A stretch of DNA of 64,000 nucleotides from Thiobacillus denitrificans DSM 12475 (GCF_000376425.1 NZ_AQWL01000004.1:266251-330250); one strand, 5' to 3'; numbered from the stretch's first letter, positions 51,076 to 61,637 are shown. Program-made: numbers and translations. Notes: generated from the letters alone by a model not told the origin.

Positions 51076-51144
51076 TCAGCGCCTCCCGACCGCCTGCGGC
51101 GTGGGATAGAAGCGGCTAAAAAAGAACACTGCGGCACGAATCAT
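51076..51144 (-). CDS. aroG leader peptide (Phe/Tyr-rich)
   Basis: 22-aa ORF (MIRAAVFFFSRFYPTPQ start) with three Phe codons in a row and a further Phe-Tyr pair, 22 bases upstream of the attenuator stem. Scarce charged tRNA-Phe or tRNA-Tyr would stall the ribosome and favour antitermination. The start codon lies about at the predicted transcription start. Confidence 0.72.
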   Translation of the reverse strand: MIRAAVFFFSRFYPTPQAVGRR

Positions 51145-51151
51145 GCATTGC

Positions 51152-51181
51152 AGTCTATCAAAACTGGAGGGGGCCCGCCAA
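51152..51181 (-). promoter_or_regulatory. Promoter of the aroG leader
   Basis: Minus-strand -35 TTGGCG (51176-51181) and -10 TAGACT (51152-51157), 18-base spacer. Predicted start near 51145, next to the leader-peptide ATG. Confidence 0.55.
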
Positions 51182-51269
51182 GCACCCACGAGTCGGGCGG
51201 ATTTCGACGGCACAGGGAGGCCATGACCGGTCGGCTTATCGAGTAACGGGATAAACAAAAGGAAATAGT

Positions 51270-54200
51270 GTGGAAATGTTGGCTAACGCGACAGAGAATC
51301 AGCATCCCGCGCAGGAATTGCGGCGCGACAGGCGTTTTCAGGTCTCGCAGGCCGCCATCGTCACGCAACCGGGGCATACCGAAATCGCCTGCGAGATCCG
51401 CGATTTCTGCCTGGGCGGGCTGTTTCTCAAGTTCACCAACCCCGAAGCGGCGATCACATCGCTGGCCAGGCGCGCGGACGCCGAAGTGGAAATCGTCTTT
51501 ACTCAGGCCTCGCTCAGTACTACCCAGACCTTCCGCGTGCCGGCGCAACTCAAACGCCTGAGCCCGCTCGGTGTCGGCGTCGCATTCGTCCGGCAGCCGG
51601 TCGATGCGCTGCGTGCGCTGCAAAAGCTGCGCATGGCCGGGCACCGGCAAAAGCTCGCTGCCCAGCCCCCGTCCCACGCACATCCCCAGCTACGCGAAGC
51701 CAGCACCGCGCTGCTGAGCGAAACCCTGCTGCAGGTACACGACCAGATGATGCGCATGCTGGGCGACAAGCTGAGCACGGCGGCAATGCACGCCTCCGGC
51801 ATTGCCGAACACAGCGGGCTGCTGGGTGCGGTCCACGAATTCGGCAAACACGCGGCCGCCGTGCAAACCCGCTTTGTGCAGCAGGTGCTGGATGCGCTGC
51901 GGCAGGTCGGCCCGGTACAAACCCATGCCACACGCGACATCCTGGATGGCGGACTGGCCCTGGTCGACGAACTGGATTTCGAAGACTGGCTTGCCACCTC
52001 GTCCGAGGTCAACAAGCTGGAAGAGCTGTTCCGCGAACAGCTCGCCGACATCGAACCGCGCATCGGCCAATTGTTCGGCTTTGCGTGCGACCATAGCAAC
52101 AACCCGTTCGGGCCCGCCGTCATCGGTCATGCCTACCGCAGCGTGCTGCAGGACGTACCAGTACCGGCACGCGCACGACAGGTCGCGTATGCCGCGTTGC
52201 GCGACGTGCTGACCGAGCAGCTGGCGCCACTGTATGCCGAGTTGCTGGCGCTATTGCCGGTCTCACAGGCCGAGGCCACGCAGCAATCCCTCGCGCCGCC
52301 GCAATCCCGGCACGCCGTTCCACCGGCAGCAGCGCCTGCCGCAACTGCCCCCGCGCAAGCCGAACCCCCGGCCCCTGCGGCGGCGGCGCCACAGGGCGCC
52401 CTCGGCCGCCTGACCGGCTCGCTGCTGGATTTTTTCCGGGGCCAGCCGGCAGCGGCGCCGGCAGGTACGGCGCCCAGCGCCGCCGCGGCAGGCAATGCCA
52501 TGCCGGGTGATGCCGCTCAGGGCGCGGTGGCCGGCGGCCAACCCGCGATGACGGGCGCGCCTGGCGCGGCCCGCTCGCCGGTGCTGCAGCGTCTGGCCGC
52601 CGCTGGCGCGCTGCCGGCCGCCGTTACCCACGAAATGCAGCGCTCGGTCGACATGTTCGGCGCGCTGTTCGACACCATGCACGCCGAGAAATCGGTCAGC
52701 GAGGGCATGCGTCCATTCTTCCAGCAGTTGGAAACCAGCCTCATCAAGCTGGCGATGTCCGATCCGCAATTCCTGGTTTCGCCTGCCCATCCGGCGCACA
52801 AGGTATTGAACACGCTCGACCGCATCAGCATGGTGGCCGGCGACGACGGCAAGATCACCGACCAGCGCCTGCTGCGGCTGATGAGCCGCTGGACCGACCG
52901 CATCAACGCCGAGGCCGACAAGAATCCCGGCGTGTTCGAAGAAGCGCGCACCCAGCTGGAACGCGTGGTCAAGCCGCTCCTCAACGAGCGTTCCGCACGG
53001 GTGTTCCGCCTGCAGGAAATGTGCGAAGGCCGCCAGCGCGCCGAAGTCGTCAAGCAGCGCATCCTGCGCGAACTGTTGGCGCAGCTGGACGAACGCGCGG
53101 TACCCAATGCCGTAATCGAGCTCCTGAACGGCGGCTGGCGCAACGTACTGTTGCTGGCCGAGATGCGCCATGGCGCCGACAGTGACGAGGCGCGCGCGGT
53201 CTGGCAGGTGCTGCAGCAACTGTGCGCCTGGCTGGACCCGGAACTGGCCGCGCCGCCCGACGCCGCCGAGATCCAGACCCTGCTGCAGCGCATCGACCAG
53301 GCACTCACCCAGGTGTGCGCCGACAAATTCGCGCAGGACCGCATCGTCGATCAGCTCGCCGCCGCGCTGTTCGACGAAGACAAGTCGCAGCACCAGCATA
53401 CTTCGGTCGCTGCCCGCCTCAACGAGACCGCCAGCGAACCCTTGAGCGAAGCGCAGGACACCCTCGCCGAACGGCTGCGGGTGGGCGACTGGCTGCAGTT
53501 CAAGTCGCTCGACACCCCGCTCAACCTGATCTGGATCGGCGACCAGCCACCGGTGTACGTGTTTGCCAACTACCGCGGGATCAAGAAGCTCGACCTCAAG
53601 CGCCAGAACCTGCTGCAATCGCTGGAAGACGGCACGGCGCAATGGACCGAAGATCTGGAACTGCCACTGATGGACCGCTCCTACAGCGCGATGATCCAGA
53701 AAATGCAGCGCGACCTCTTGTGGCAATCCTCGCACGACGCCGCCACCGGACTCGCCAACCGCAAGACCTTCTTCCGCGCCATCCGCCGCAACTGGCTGCG
53801 CAGCGAGACCGCGGATGGCGGCTACGTCGTCGGCGTGATCCAGCTCGACATCAGCAACCCTGCGGGTGAAACCGCAGGGGTCGAAATCCGCACCCCCGTC
53901 CTGCGCGAATTCGCCCGGCTGCTGCCCGCAGCCCTGCCGGCCGACGCACTGTTTGCGCGTGCCGGCGAATCCGGCATTGCGTTCTGGGCGGAGGCCGCCG
54001 ACAGCGCAGCCGCCGTGGCGCAGGCGGGTGCCCTGCTGCAAGCCATTTCCGACCATTCGCAGGAAATCGACGGCACCCGCTGCCGCGTGCAGGCCGCGGC
54101 CGGCCTGATGTGGGCACGCGACTGCCTCAGCCCCGAAGCGTATTACGACAACGCCAACGCTGCCTGCGCCCGCGCCCGCGAATCCGGCGCGCCCATCGTG

Positions 54201-54992
54201 CAGTACGGCAGCGAAGCCGGCGACAGCGGCGTGCTGGCGCTGGCCGAGTGGGCGCACGCACTGACGGCCATCTTCTCCGGCAACCAGCTCAGCCTCGACT
54301 GCCAGCCCGTCGTCGCCACTGCCGATGCCAGCCGTACCCCGCTGTATTACGAGATTCTGCTGCACCCCGTCACCCACGGCGAACGCAGCATCGCCACCCG
54401 CGACCTGATCGCCGTTGCCGAACGTCTGCAGCGCATCACCGAAGTCGACCGCTGGGTGGTCAAAACGGTTCTGCAGTGGATGCGCGAGCATCCCGGCCAG
54501 ACCGCCCGGCTGGGAGGCTTCTCGATCAACCTCTCGGGCCAGTCGATTACCAATCCGCTGTTCCTGAAGCTGCTGCTGGCCGAACTGGCGCGCGGTGACG
54601 TGCCCGGCGACAAACTCATCTTCGAAATCAGCGAAGCCGACGCCATCGAAGGCCACGCCCAGGCGCAGCTCTTCATGCGCCAGCTGCAGCGCCACGGCTG
54701 CCGCTTCACCCTCGACGAATTCGGCGCCGGCACCAGTTCTTACACCCGCCTGAAGAGCATGAAGCTGGATTACCTGAAGATCGACCGCGCCCTGGTGCGC
54801 GAGATCGGCACCAGCATGATCGACGAGGCGCTGGTGCGCTCGATTCTGGAAACGGGGAGCTTCCTTGGCATCAAGACGGTGGCAGGCTTTGTCGAGGATG
54901 CCGAGGTACTAGCGAAGCTGGGGGAGATGGGGGTGGATTGCGTACAGGGGTATTTGATCGGGGAGCCGAGGCCGCTGGAAACGCTGGGCTGA
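51270..54992 (+). CDS. PilZ-DUF1631 protein with degenerate GGDEF and EAL domains
   Basis: 1240 aa, no membrane segment. The N-terminus is PilZ-like (RRDRRFQVSQAA and the CEIRDFCLGG motif), then a long DUF1631 helical region broken by an Ala/Pro-rich linker (about 335-420), then GGDEF and EAL folds. GGDEF is lost (RAGESG). EAL reads EIL, and the DDFG and AEGVE motifs read DEFG and VAGFVE, so synthesis or hydrolysis of c-di-GMP is unlikely. This is the pattern of a FimX-like c-di-GMP effector. Start GTG at 51270 with AAAGG upstream. Confidence 0.88.
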   Translation: MEMLANATENQHPAQELRRDRRFQVSQAAIVTQPGHTEIACEIRDFCLGGLFLKFTNPEAAITSLARRADAEVEIVFTQASLSTTQTFRVPAQLKRLSPLGVGVAFVRQPVDALRALQKLRMAGHRQKLAAQPPSHAHPQLREASTALLSETLLQVHDQMMRMLGDKLSTAAMHASGIAEHSGLLGAVHEFGKHAAAVQTRFVQQVLDALRQVGPVQTHATRDILDGGLALVDELDFEDWLATSSEVNKLEELFREQLADIEPRIGQLFGFACDHSNNPFGPAVIGHAYRSVLQDVPVPARARQVAYAALRDVLTEQLAPLYAELLALLPVSQAEATQQSLAPPQSRHAVPPAAAPAATAPAQAEPPAPAAAAPQGALGRLTGSLLDFFRGQPAAAPAGTAPSAAAAGNAMPGDAAQGAVAGGQPAMTGAPGAARSPVLQRLAAAGALPAAVTHEMQRSVDMFGALFDTMHAEKSVSEGMRPFFQQLETSLIKLAMSDPQFLVSPAHPAHKVLNTLDRISMVAGDDGKITDQRLLRLMSRWTDRINAEADKNPGVFEEARTQLERVVKPLLNERSARVFRLQEMCEGRQRAEVVKQRILRELLAQLDERAVPNAVIELLNGGWRNVLLLAEMRHGADSDEARAVWQVLQQLCAWLDPELAAPPDAAEIQTLLQRIDQALTQVCADKFAQDRIVDQLAAALFDEDKSQHQHTSVAARLNETASEPLSEAQDTLAERLRVGDWLQFKSLDTPLNLIWIGDQPPVYVFANYRGIKKLDLKRQNLLQSLEDGTAQWTEDLELPLMDRSYSAMIQKMQRDLLWQSSHDAATGLANRKTFFRAIRRNWLRSETADGGYVVGVIQLDISNPAGETAGVEIRTPVLREFARLLPAALPADALFARAGESGIAFWAEAADSAAAVAQAGALLQAISDHSQEIDGTRCRVQAAAGLMWARDCLSPEAYYDNANAACARARESGAPIVQYGSEAGDSGVLALAEWAHALTAIFSGNQLSLDCQPVVATADASRTPLYYEILLHPVTHGERSIATRDLIAVAERLQRITEVDRWVVKTVLQWMREHPGQTARLGGFSINLSGQSITNPLFLKLLLAELARGDVPGDKLIFEISEADAIEGHAQAQLFMRQLQRHGCRFTLDEFGAGTSSYTRLKSMKLDYLKIDRALVREIGTSMIDEALVRSILETGSFLGIKTVAGFVEDAEVLAKLGEMGVDCVQGYLIGEPRPLETLG

Positions 54993-55010
54993 GTCTCACC
55001 CCATGCGGCC

Positions 55011-55213
55011 GTCATTGCGAAGGGAGCGAAGCAATCCAGTGCGGGTTAGGTGCGAAGCACGACTGAGTAGTTGGACTTACGCTGATCGGAGGTTCGTTGG
55101 CCGGGGGTAGCCCGGCCAACGGGCAGCAGCGCTGCGAAGAACCCAACTACTCGGTCGTGCACCTCGACAAGCCAAAAACTGAATTGCATCGGCGCTGCGC
55201 GCTTCGCAATGAC
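55011..55213. repeat. Nested hairpin repeat element
   Basis: Outer arms 55011-55040 and 55178-55213 are inverted copies (GTCATTGCGAAG core) of the widespread GCGAAGCAATCCAG family. Inside, 55057-55074 and 55143-55160 pair at 17 of 18 (core GAGTAGTTGG), and 55096-55105 with 55111-55120 form a perfect GTTGGCCGGG hairpin. It fills the gap between convergent genes and may act as terminator. Confidence 0.8.
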
Positions 55214-55255
55214 AGGGACGTACAAGCAGCGGCCGCCCTCGCCAGAACATTTGAA

Positions 55256-56728
55256 TTACGCCGTCCCGCCCACCGTCAAGCCATCGATCCGCAGCGTCGG
55301 CTGCCCCACCCCCACCGGCACGCTCTGCCCTTCCTTGCCGCAGGTGCCCACGCCCGAGTCCATCTCCATGTCGTTGCCGATCATGGAGACGCGGGTCAGC
55401 ACTTCGGGGCCGTTGCCGATGAGCGTCGCGCCTTTCACGGGATAGGTGATCTTGCCGTCCTCGATCATGTAGGCCTCGGCGGCGGAGAAGACGAACTTGC
55501 CGCTGGTGATGTCGACCTGGCCGCCGCCGAAGTTGACGGCGTAGAGGCCGTTCTTCACCGAGGCGATGATTTCGTGCGGGGGCTTGTCGCCGCCGAGCAT
55601 GAGGGTGTTGGTCATGCGCGGCATGGTCAGATGCGCAAACGATTCGCGCCGTGCATTGCCGGTGGGCTGCATGCCCATCAGGCGGGCGTTCATCATGTCC
55701 TGCATGTAGCCGGTGAGGATGCCGTCTTCGATCAGGGTGGTGCGCTGGGTGGGGTTGCCTTCGTCGTCGACGTTCAATGAGCCACGGCGCAGCGGGATGG
55801 TGCCGTCGTCGACCACCGTCACGCCGGGCGCGGCAACACGCTCACCAATGCGGCCGGAGAAGGCCGAGCTGCCCTTGCGGTTGAAGTCGCCTTCGAGGCC
55901 GTGGCCGATCGCTTCGTGCAGCAGGATGCCGGGCCAGCCGGAGCCGAGGACGACGGTCATGCTGCCAGCCGGCGCGGGGCGCGCGTCGAGGTTGACCATG
56001 GCCTGGTGCACGGCCTGGCGCGCGTATTTCTCCAGGATGTCGTCGCTGAAGTAGCTGTAGTCGAAGCGGCCGCCGCCGCCGCCGCTGCCCTGTTCGCGGC
56101 GGCCGTCCTGTTCGGCGATGACCTGCAGCGACAGGCGCACCAGCGGGCGCACGTCGGCGGCGAGATGGCCGTCGGAACGGGCGATAAAAATGACTTCGTA
56201 TTCGGAGGCAAGGCTCGCCATCACCTGGATCACGCGCGGGTCCATCGCGCGCGCCTTCTTCTCCAGCCGCTCCAGCAGCGCGACCTTGTCGGCATCCGCG
56301 AGGCTGACGAGGGGATCGACCGCGTTGTACAGCAGGCGGCTTTCGCCGCGCTGCACCATGCCGAAACTGCGATTCTGTCCGGCGCGCGCGATGGCGCGGG
56401 TGGCGTCGGCCGCAGCGCCGAGTGCATCGAGGCTGATGTCGTCGGAATAGGCGAACGCGGTTTTCTCGCCCGAGATCGCGCGCACGCCGACGCCCTGGTC
56501 GATGTTGAAGCTGCCGGACTTGACCTGGCCTTCTTCCAGGCTCCAGCCTTCGGAGCGCGAGTACTGGAAATACAGGTCGGCGTAGTCGACGTCGTGCGTC
56601 AACAGCCGCCCGAATACCGGTGCCAGCTGGTCGGCGCCGAGTCCATTCGGGGTCAGCAGCGTGGCTTCGGCGGAACGGAACAGCTGTTCGGCGGTTTGGA
56701 TGGGAACGAAGGCATCGGTTGGGTTCAT
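55256..56728 (-). CDS. tldD: TldD, metalloprotease component
   Basis: 490 aa. Zinc motif [13 protein letters not shown] (HExxxH) near 270 and the conserved C-terminal [28 protein letters not shown]. TldD works with TldE/PmbA to degrade unfolded peptides. Start is the ATG at 56728 (MNPTDAF); the ORF runs 35 codons further upstream into the nitrilase gene. It follows yhdP and the nitrilase gene in the same operon. Confidence 0.95.
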   Translation of the reverse strand: MNPTDAFVPIQTAEQLFRSAEATLLTPNGLGADQLAPVFGRLLTHDVDYADLYFQYSRSEGWSLEEGQVKSGSFNIDQGVGVRAISGEKTAFAYSDDISLDALGAAADATRAIARAGQNRSFGMVQRGESRLLYNAVDPLVSLADADKVALLERLEKKARAMDPRVIQVMASLASEYEVIFIARSDGHLAADVRPLVRLSLQVIAEQDGRREQGSGGGGGRFDYSYFSDDILEKYARQAVHQAMVNLDARPAPAGSMTVVLGSGWPGILLHEAIGHGLEGDFNRKGSSAFSGRIGERVAAPGVTVVDDGTIPLRRGSLNVDDEGNPTQRTTLIEDGILTGYMQDMMNARLMGMQPTGNARRESFAHLTMPRMTNTLMLGGDKPPHEIIASVKNGLYAVNFGGGQVDITSGKFVFSAAEAYMIEDGKITYPVKGATLIGNGPEVLTRVSMIGNDMEMDSGVGTCGKEGQSVPVGVGQPTLRIDGLTVGGTA

Positions 56729-56745
56729 GGCGATAATGTCCTGGA

Positions 56746-57711
56746 TTACTTGGTGGAAGGCTCGCCCCCGTTCGGGGACAAGCGCTTGGCCGGCACCCGG
56801 CGCTCGACCACGTCGACTTCGATCTGCTGGCACTGGATGTGGCGGTGCTTGAGCGCCGGCAGGCTCTTGCGCAGGCTGGCCTGATAGGCCGGGTTGATGT
56901 TGGCGATGACCACGCCGGAGCCGCGCGGCAGACGGTCGAGCACCACGCCCCAGGGATCGACGATCATGCTGTCGCCGTGGGTCTCGCGGCCCGACAGATG
57001 GTAGCCGCCCTGCGCCGGGGCGATCACGTAGGCAAGGTTTTCGATCGCGCGCGCGCGAATCAGGGTCTCGAAATGCGCGCGCCCGGTGGTGGCGGTGAAC
57101 GCCGCCGGCACCACGATGATGTCGACGTCGGGCATGCTGCGGTACAGTTCGGGGAAACGCAGGTCGTAACAGACCGACAGGCCGATGCGACCGAACGGGC
57201 TATTGAGGACGACCACCTTGTCGCCCGACTCGATCAGCTTGGCTTCCTGGTAGTGCTCGTTGCCAAGATCGAGTCCGAACAGGTGGATCTTGTCGTAGCG
57301 CGCCACCAGCTTGCCGCGTTCGTCGTACACCAGGCAGCTGTTGCGCACCTTGTTCGCCGCGCCGGCCTCCAGCGGCACCGAACCGCCGACCAGCCAGACG
57401 TGGTGCTTCTTCGCCATGCGCGACAGAAAGGCCTGGATCGGGCCGTGGCCTTCCGCCTCGCGCGCTTTCACCACGTCGGCATCCTTCATCGCCATGATGC
57501 AGAAAAACTCCGGCAGCACGACCAGGCGCGCGCCTCCCTCGACCGCCAGCTCGATGAGCCGCTCGGCTTCAGCCAGGTTGGCCGGCACGTTGGGGCCGGA
57601 TGCCATCTGGATGGCAGCCACGCGCACCGCGCCTGGCTGCGGCGCGGGTTTTTTGACTTGTGCACGCCTGGAGGGTGCCACGGTGGTTTTTGCGGGTTTT
57701 TTTGTCGGCAT
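56746..57711 (-). CDS. Nitrilase-superfamily carbon-nitrogen hydrolase
   Basis: 321 aa with the catalytic Glu (VVLPEFFC near 67), Lys ([11 protein letters not shown] near 141) and Cys ([15 protein letters not shown] near 177). Closest in type to Nit1/omega-amidase proteins that act on deaminated glutathione. The Lys/Pro-rich N-terminal 25 residues are extra. It starts 15 bases after the yhdP stop, in the operon with tldD. Confidence 0.9.
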   Translation of the reverse strand: MPTKKPAKTTVAPSRRAQVKKPAPQPGAVRVAAIQMASGPNVPANLAEAERLIELAVEGGARLVVLPEFFCIMAMKDADVVKAREAEGHGPIQAFLSRMAKKHHVWLVGGSVPLEAGAANKVRNSCLVYDERGKLVARYDKIHLFGLDLGNEHYQEAKLIESGDKVVVLNSPFGRIGLSVCYDLRFPELYRSMPDVDIIVVPAAFTATTGRAHFETLIRARAIENLAYVIAPAQGGYHLSGRETHGDSMIVDPWGVVLDRLPRGSGVVIANINPAYQASLRKSLPALKHRHIQCQQIEVDVVERRVPAKRLSPNGGEPSTK

Positions 57712-57726
57712 GGTCGGGTTCCACGA

Positions 57727-60700
57727 TCAGGGTTCGGACACTTGGGGTTCGGCTTTGGCCTTGGGCAGCCGCTTGACATCGGGGGCCTGCCACGCCCCGG
57801 TCACCATATATTCCTGGCTGATGACCTCTTCGAACGGGTCGCGCAGCAGTTTCTGCGCGGCCAGTGCGCCCACGCCTGCCAGCGGCCCGCCGAGCAGGGC
57901 GCCTGCCACGGCCACGCCTTCGGACAGTTTCGGAATCACCTTGACCCTGAGCTGCACGGTTTCCTGGTTGAGATCGGCCAGCCCCGACATGTTGACCTTG
58001 GCGGCCGGCCCGCGCATCCTGAAGTCATCGCTGTAGACCACGCCGCGCGCAATGCGCAGGGTGGCGCCGATGTCGTCGAAGGCATAGCCTTCATTGAAGA
58101 TATCACGGAAATCGAAGTTCAGCCGGCGCGGCAGCGATTGCAGGCTCAACACGCCGAGCAGTTTGCCGGCACCTGGATCAACCTTGAGGAACTGCCCGCT
58201 TCTGGCCTTGAAATCGAGCTGTCCCGCCAGTGTGCCGAACGCGAAATCGGCGGGCGAGCCTTCCCACGTGGCATTGCCCTGGACCGTGACAGTGCCGCGT
58301 TTGAGCGTATCGGGGTAGCCGAAGCGGGCCAGAAACTTGCCCGCATCGTGCACATCGAGGCTCAGCTCCGCCCGGGTTTCGCCCCGGCCGCTGTCGCGCC
58401 ACAGGCCGCTCATGCGAAACACGCTGTCGGGATGCGTGAGCTGCAGGGTGTCGATCATCAGGCCTTGCGGTGTGCCACGCGCCACGGCTTCCAGCCGCCC
58501 CAGCGCATGGTCCTGCAGACGGAAATCCTCCACCGTCAGATCCAGCATCGGAAAATCCACTGCATCCATGTTCATTTCATCGGTCGCCCCGCTCGCCGGC
58601 ATTCTGGCGGGGATGGTCAGCTGCCTGAACTGCGCCGACACGCGGGCGGGCTGCTGGGAGGGCTCCGCTCCGCCCCGGTCTGAAGTGCCGGTGGAAGCGG
58701 ATGCGCCGGCCGGACGATAGGTCAGCACACCATTCATGTCGCGTCCGCTCACCTGGGTACGCAGCAGGCCGTTGCGGGTACGCCCCAGCAGGCGCACATC
58801 CTGATAGCGCCGCCCCATCAGGTCGAATGCGTCGAACCTGAGATCGATGGACGACAGCGGCAAGCTTGCGCCGCTTCCGCCTGCGGGCAACAACGCCATC
58901 CAGCCGGAGACATCCAGGCCGCGCCCACTGCCGGCCAGACGCAGACCGGGTTCGTTCGGCATGACCGCCTGCCCGTCAAAATGGATTTCGCCGCGGGCGA
59001 AGCCGCCTGCTGCGGTGCTGCGCCACAGCGCGCTGAGGGTTCGGCCCAGCCGGACCTCGTTCAGCAGGGCATCGCCCTGCGGCTGGCGGATCACCAGCAG
59101 CGGCAGCGTCTGGGCGGCCGCTTTGGCCAGCGGCACCGGCAGGCTGGAGCCCAGCCCGGCCAGATCGGACTCGATGCGGATCCGTTCCCCTTCCGGTTCA
59201 AGGTCGATCTGGCCGTGCCACCCGGCCTGTCCCGACAGATGCTTGCTCCACGCCGCATTGAGCCACGGCGCCATGCCGGCCGCGGTAGCCCGTCCCTGCG
59301 CCAGAATCTGCACCTGGCCGTTGCGGGTGGCGGCATCGATGCGTACCGGCCCGCCCAGAAACTGAGCGGCGATGCTTTTCGCGCTCAGGCTGTCGCCGGT
59401 GAAATCGATGTCGCCGCGCACTTGATTGAGCTGCGGCAAGCCGGCTGTCAGCAGGGTATTGCCCAGAAACGACAGGGTGCCGGCCAGCGTGGTATTGCGG
59501 CTGTCGCGCAGCGGCACCTGCAGCTTCAGGGCGAGCCGCATCGGCCCGTTGCCGTCCAACTCGTCGGTGAAACCGCGCAGGCGCTCGCCCACCGGACTGA
59601 AATTGGCAAAGCGGATGAAGTCCCGGATCGGACCATCGGCCTGGCCTTCGATATTCAACTGCTCACTCCGATGCAGCAGATCCGGGATGACGGCTTTCAC
59701 TGGCGACAGCGCCACACCGTAGATTCGCGCCTGGCTGGAAGTCACTTCCATGGTCTTGTCGTGGAACAACAGGCGCGCCTGGATACCCTCGATGCGCGGC
59801 CAGTCCGGCACATAGTCGATCACCGCGTTCTTGACCTGCGCATCGACGCGGAACACGCCATTGCCTTGGTCGAACGGAAACCGGGCCAGATCGCCTTTCA
59901 GGGTCATCCGCACATCATCGGACTCGCCAGCCACGACACCCTGCTTCACCCAGTCGACGGTGTGATCGCCGATTGTTTTCGGCAGGTAGCGGTATACCGC
60001 GGTGCCGTCGGCACGGCTCAGATGCGCGCTCAGATCGATCACGCCGCGCTGCCCCGGGATCAACTCATAGTGCCCCTTGGCGGTGCCTGCCATGTCCTTG
60101 TTGGCGAAGGCCATGTCGTCCAGCGTCAAGCGCCGGCCGCGTGGCGTTTTTTGCCAGTTGCCGCGCGCGCGCAGGCTGGCGAACTCAAAAAGCGGCTCAC
60201 GGAACAGGCCAGGCAAACCGAGTTCCAGCCGGTCCGAGTCGATCTCGAATGCGCCTGCGCGCGCATCGCCTTCGATGCGTCCGGACAGGTTGGCCAGTCC
60301 GGGCTGATTGCCGGCTGCCGTCACCCCCAGGCCGGTAAAACGGGCGGCAATACTGAAGTTGTCCAGCCCCGGCTGCGCTCCGCTCCAGCGGAATCGCACC
60401 GTGTCGAAGCGCCCTTGCGGCTGCAGGGCTTGCAGGCGCGCGCGCAGTTCGGGCGCCATCGGCAGGCTCGGCAACAGTGCCTGCCAGCCGCCCAGGCTAA
60501 AGGCTTGCGCGGTGATCTCGCGCGACGTGGCATCCCAGGCCAGTCCGGCGTTGAACGGCGCACCCAGGGCCGCACCCGGCCGCGCCACGCGCAGATTTTC
60601 AAACGTCACCTGCTGGCCGCCTTGGCTGCGCTGCCACCTGGCCTGCCCGCGCAGCTGCGCCAGCCGCAACGCGGGCAGGCCTTCGCCGAGCACGGCGCCG

Positions 60701-61557
60701 ATCGCGCGCAAATCCAGGCCTGCTGCCACCCCGGCGAGCGCGCCGTGCGCCACGTCGAGCTGCAGGCTCAGCGCGCCCCAGCCCTGTTGCGGCTGATACG
60801 GCAAGGCCAGCCAGGCAGCGAGGCGCGGGAACGACACCCCGGCGACCGTGGCGCCGATGATGCCGTTCCAGGTTTTGAGATCGTTCGCATTGCGTGCACT
60901 CAGCTTCGCCTCGATCGTCAACGGCCGCGCCAGGCTGGCCGGCGGAGTGGCGCGCAATTGCAGGTGATGGGTGCGGCGCACATTGGTCAGCGTAAAGTCG
61001 ACCGCCGTCAGGATCAGCGGCGGCGCATTGCGTACTTCGTCCAGCCAGGTGAGCGTGGCCCTGCCTACATGCACCCGCCCCTGCCGCAGCAGCCAGTCGG
61101 AAAAACCGCTGTCGGGTGCGGCCGGGTTGACGGGGATGCCGCCGACATAAAAGTGCCCGTCGCGCGCGCGCCTCACCCCCAGCGCCAGCCCCTGCAGCTC
61201 AATCCGGTTGAAGCGCGGCTCCAGAAACAGCAGCGAGCGCCAGGCAAAAGCGGCCTCGAGCTCGGGCAGGTAAAGTACCGGGTGGCCCTGCTGGTTGTGC
61301 AGGCGCACGCCCTGCAGCCGGAACTCGGGGCGTGCCTGCTGCCACACTCCGGATACGGCTTCGAGCGTCACGCGCTGTCCCAGCGCGCGCGACATCAGAT
61401 TCGCCACCGTGTCGCGGTGTTCGGCGATGTTGGGCAACACCCAGAAAAACATCAGCGCCGCGGCGGTCGCGAAGCCGAGCGCGGCAAGCGCAGCCAGGGC
61501 CGCCAGCCAGCGCGCGGCACGGCGCAGGAACAACGACAGGGCGGGGGAAACGGTCAT
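57727..61557 (-). CDS. yhdP: YhdP, AsmA-like envelope lipid transport protein
   Basis: 1276 aa. One N-terminal membrane helix (about 15-40), then a very long periplasmic repetitive beta-region ending with the AsmA-like C-terminal domain (YVTGAWQAPDVK-like end at VTGAWQAPDVKRLP). In E. coli YhdP is one of the paralogs that carry phospholipid to the outer membrane. The size agrees with that family (E. coli 1266 aa). It leads the yhdP-nitrilase-tldD operon. Confidence 0.92.
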   Translation of the reverse strand: MTVSPALSLFLRRAARWLAALAALAALGFATAAALMFFWVLPNIAEHRDTVANLMSRALGQRVTLEAVSGVWQQARPEFRLQGVRLHNQQGHPVLYLPELEAAFAWRSLLFLEPRFNRIELQGLALGVRRARDGHFYVGGIPVNPAAPDSGFSDWLLRQGRVHVGRATLTWLDEVRNAPPLILTAVDFTLTNVRRTHHLQLRATPPASLARPLTIEAKLSARNANDLKTWNGIIGATVAGVSFPRLAAWLALPYQPQQGWGALSLQLDVAHGALAGVAAGLDLRAIGAVLGEGLPALRLAQLRGQARWQRSQGGQQVTFENLRVARPGAALGAPFNAGLAWDATSREITAQAFSLGGWQALLPSLPMAPELRARLQALQPQGRFDTVRFRWSGAQPGLDNFSIAARFTGLGVTAAGNQPGLANLSGRIEGDARAGAFEIDSDRLELGLPGLFREPLFEFASLRARGNWQKTPRGRRLTLDDMAFANKDMAGTAKGHYELIPGQRGVIDLSAHLSRADGTAVYRYLPKTIGDHTVDWVKQGVVAGESDDVRMTLKGDLARFPFDQGNGVFRVDAQVKNAVIDYVPDWPRIEGIQARLLFHDKTMEVTSSQARIYGVALSPVKAVIPDLLHRSEQLNIEGQADGPIRDFIRFANFSPVGERLRGFTDELDGNGPMRLALKLQVPLRDSRNTTLAGTLSFLGNTLLTAGLPQLNQVRGDIDFTGDSLSAKSIAAQFLGGPVRIDAATRNGQVQILAQGRATAAGMAPWLNAAWSKHLSGQAGWHGQIDLEPEGERIRIESDLAGLGSSLPVPLAKAAAQTLPLLVIRQPQGDALLNEVRLGRTLSALWRSTAAGGFARGEIHFDGQAVMPNEPGLRLAGSGRGLDVSGWMALLPAGGSGASLPLSSIDLRFDAFDLMGRRYQDVRLLGRTRNGLLRTQVSGRDMNGVLTYRPAGASASTGTSDRGGAEPSQQPARVSAQFRQLTIPARMPASGATDEMNMDAVDFPMLDLTVEDFRLQDHALGRLEAVARGTPQGLMIDTLQLTHPDSVFRMSGLWRDSGRGETRAELSLDVHDAGKFLARFGYPDTLKRGTVTVQGNATWEGSPADFAFGTLAGQLDFKARSGQFLKVDPGAGKLLGVLSLQSLPRRLNFDFRDIFNEGYAFDDIGATLRIARGVVYSDDFRMRGPAAKVNMSGLADLNQETVQLRVKVIPKLSEGVAVAGALLGGPLAGVGALAAQKLLRDPFEEVISQEYMVTGAWQAPDVKRLPKAKAEPQVSEP

Positions 61558-61637
61558 AAAGTGCGGTTCTCGGAACCATCGATTCTATGCGTTTGCCCGC
61601 GTATTGCGCGAAAGGAGCGGTGGTAAATTCTTGCATT

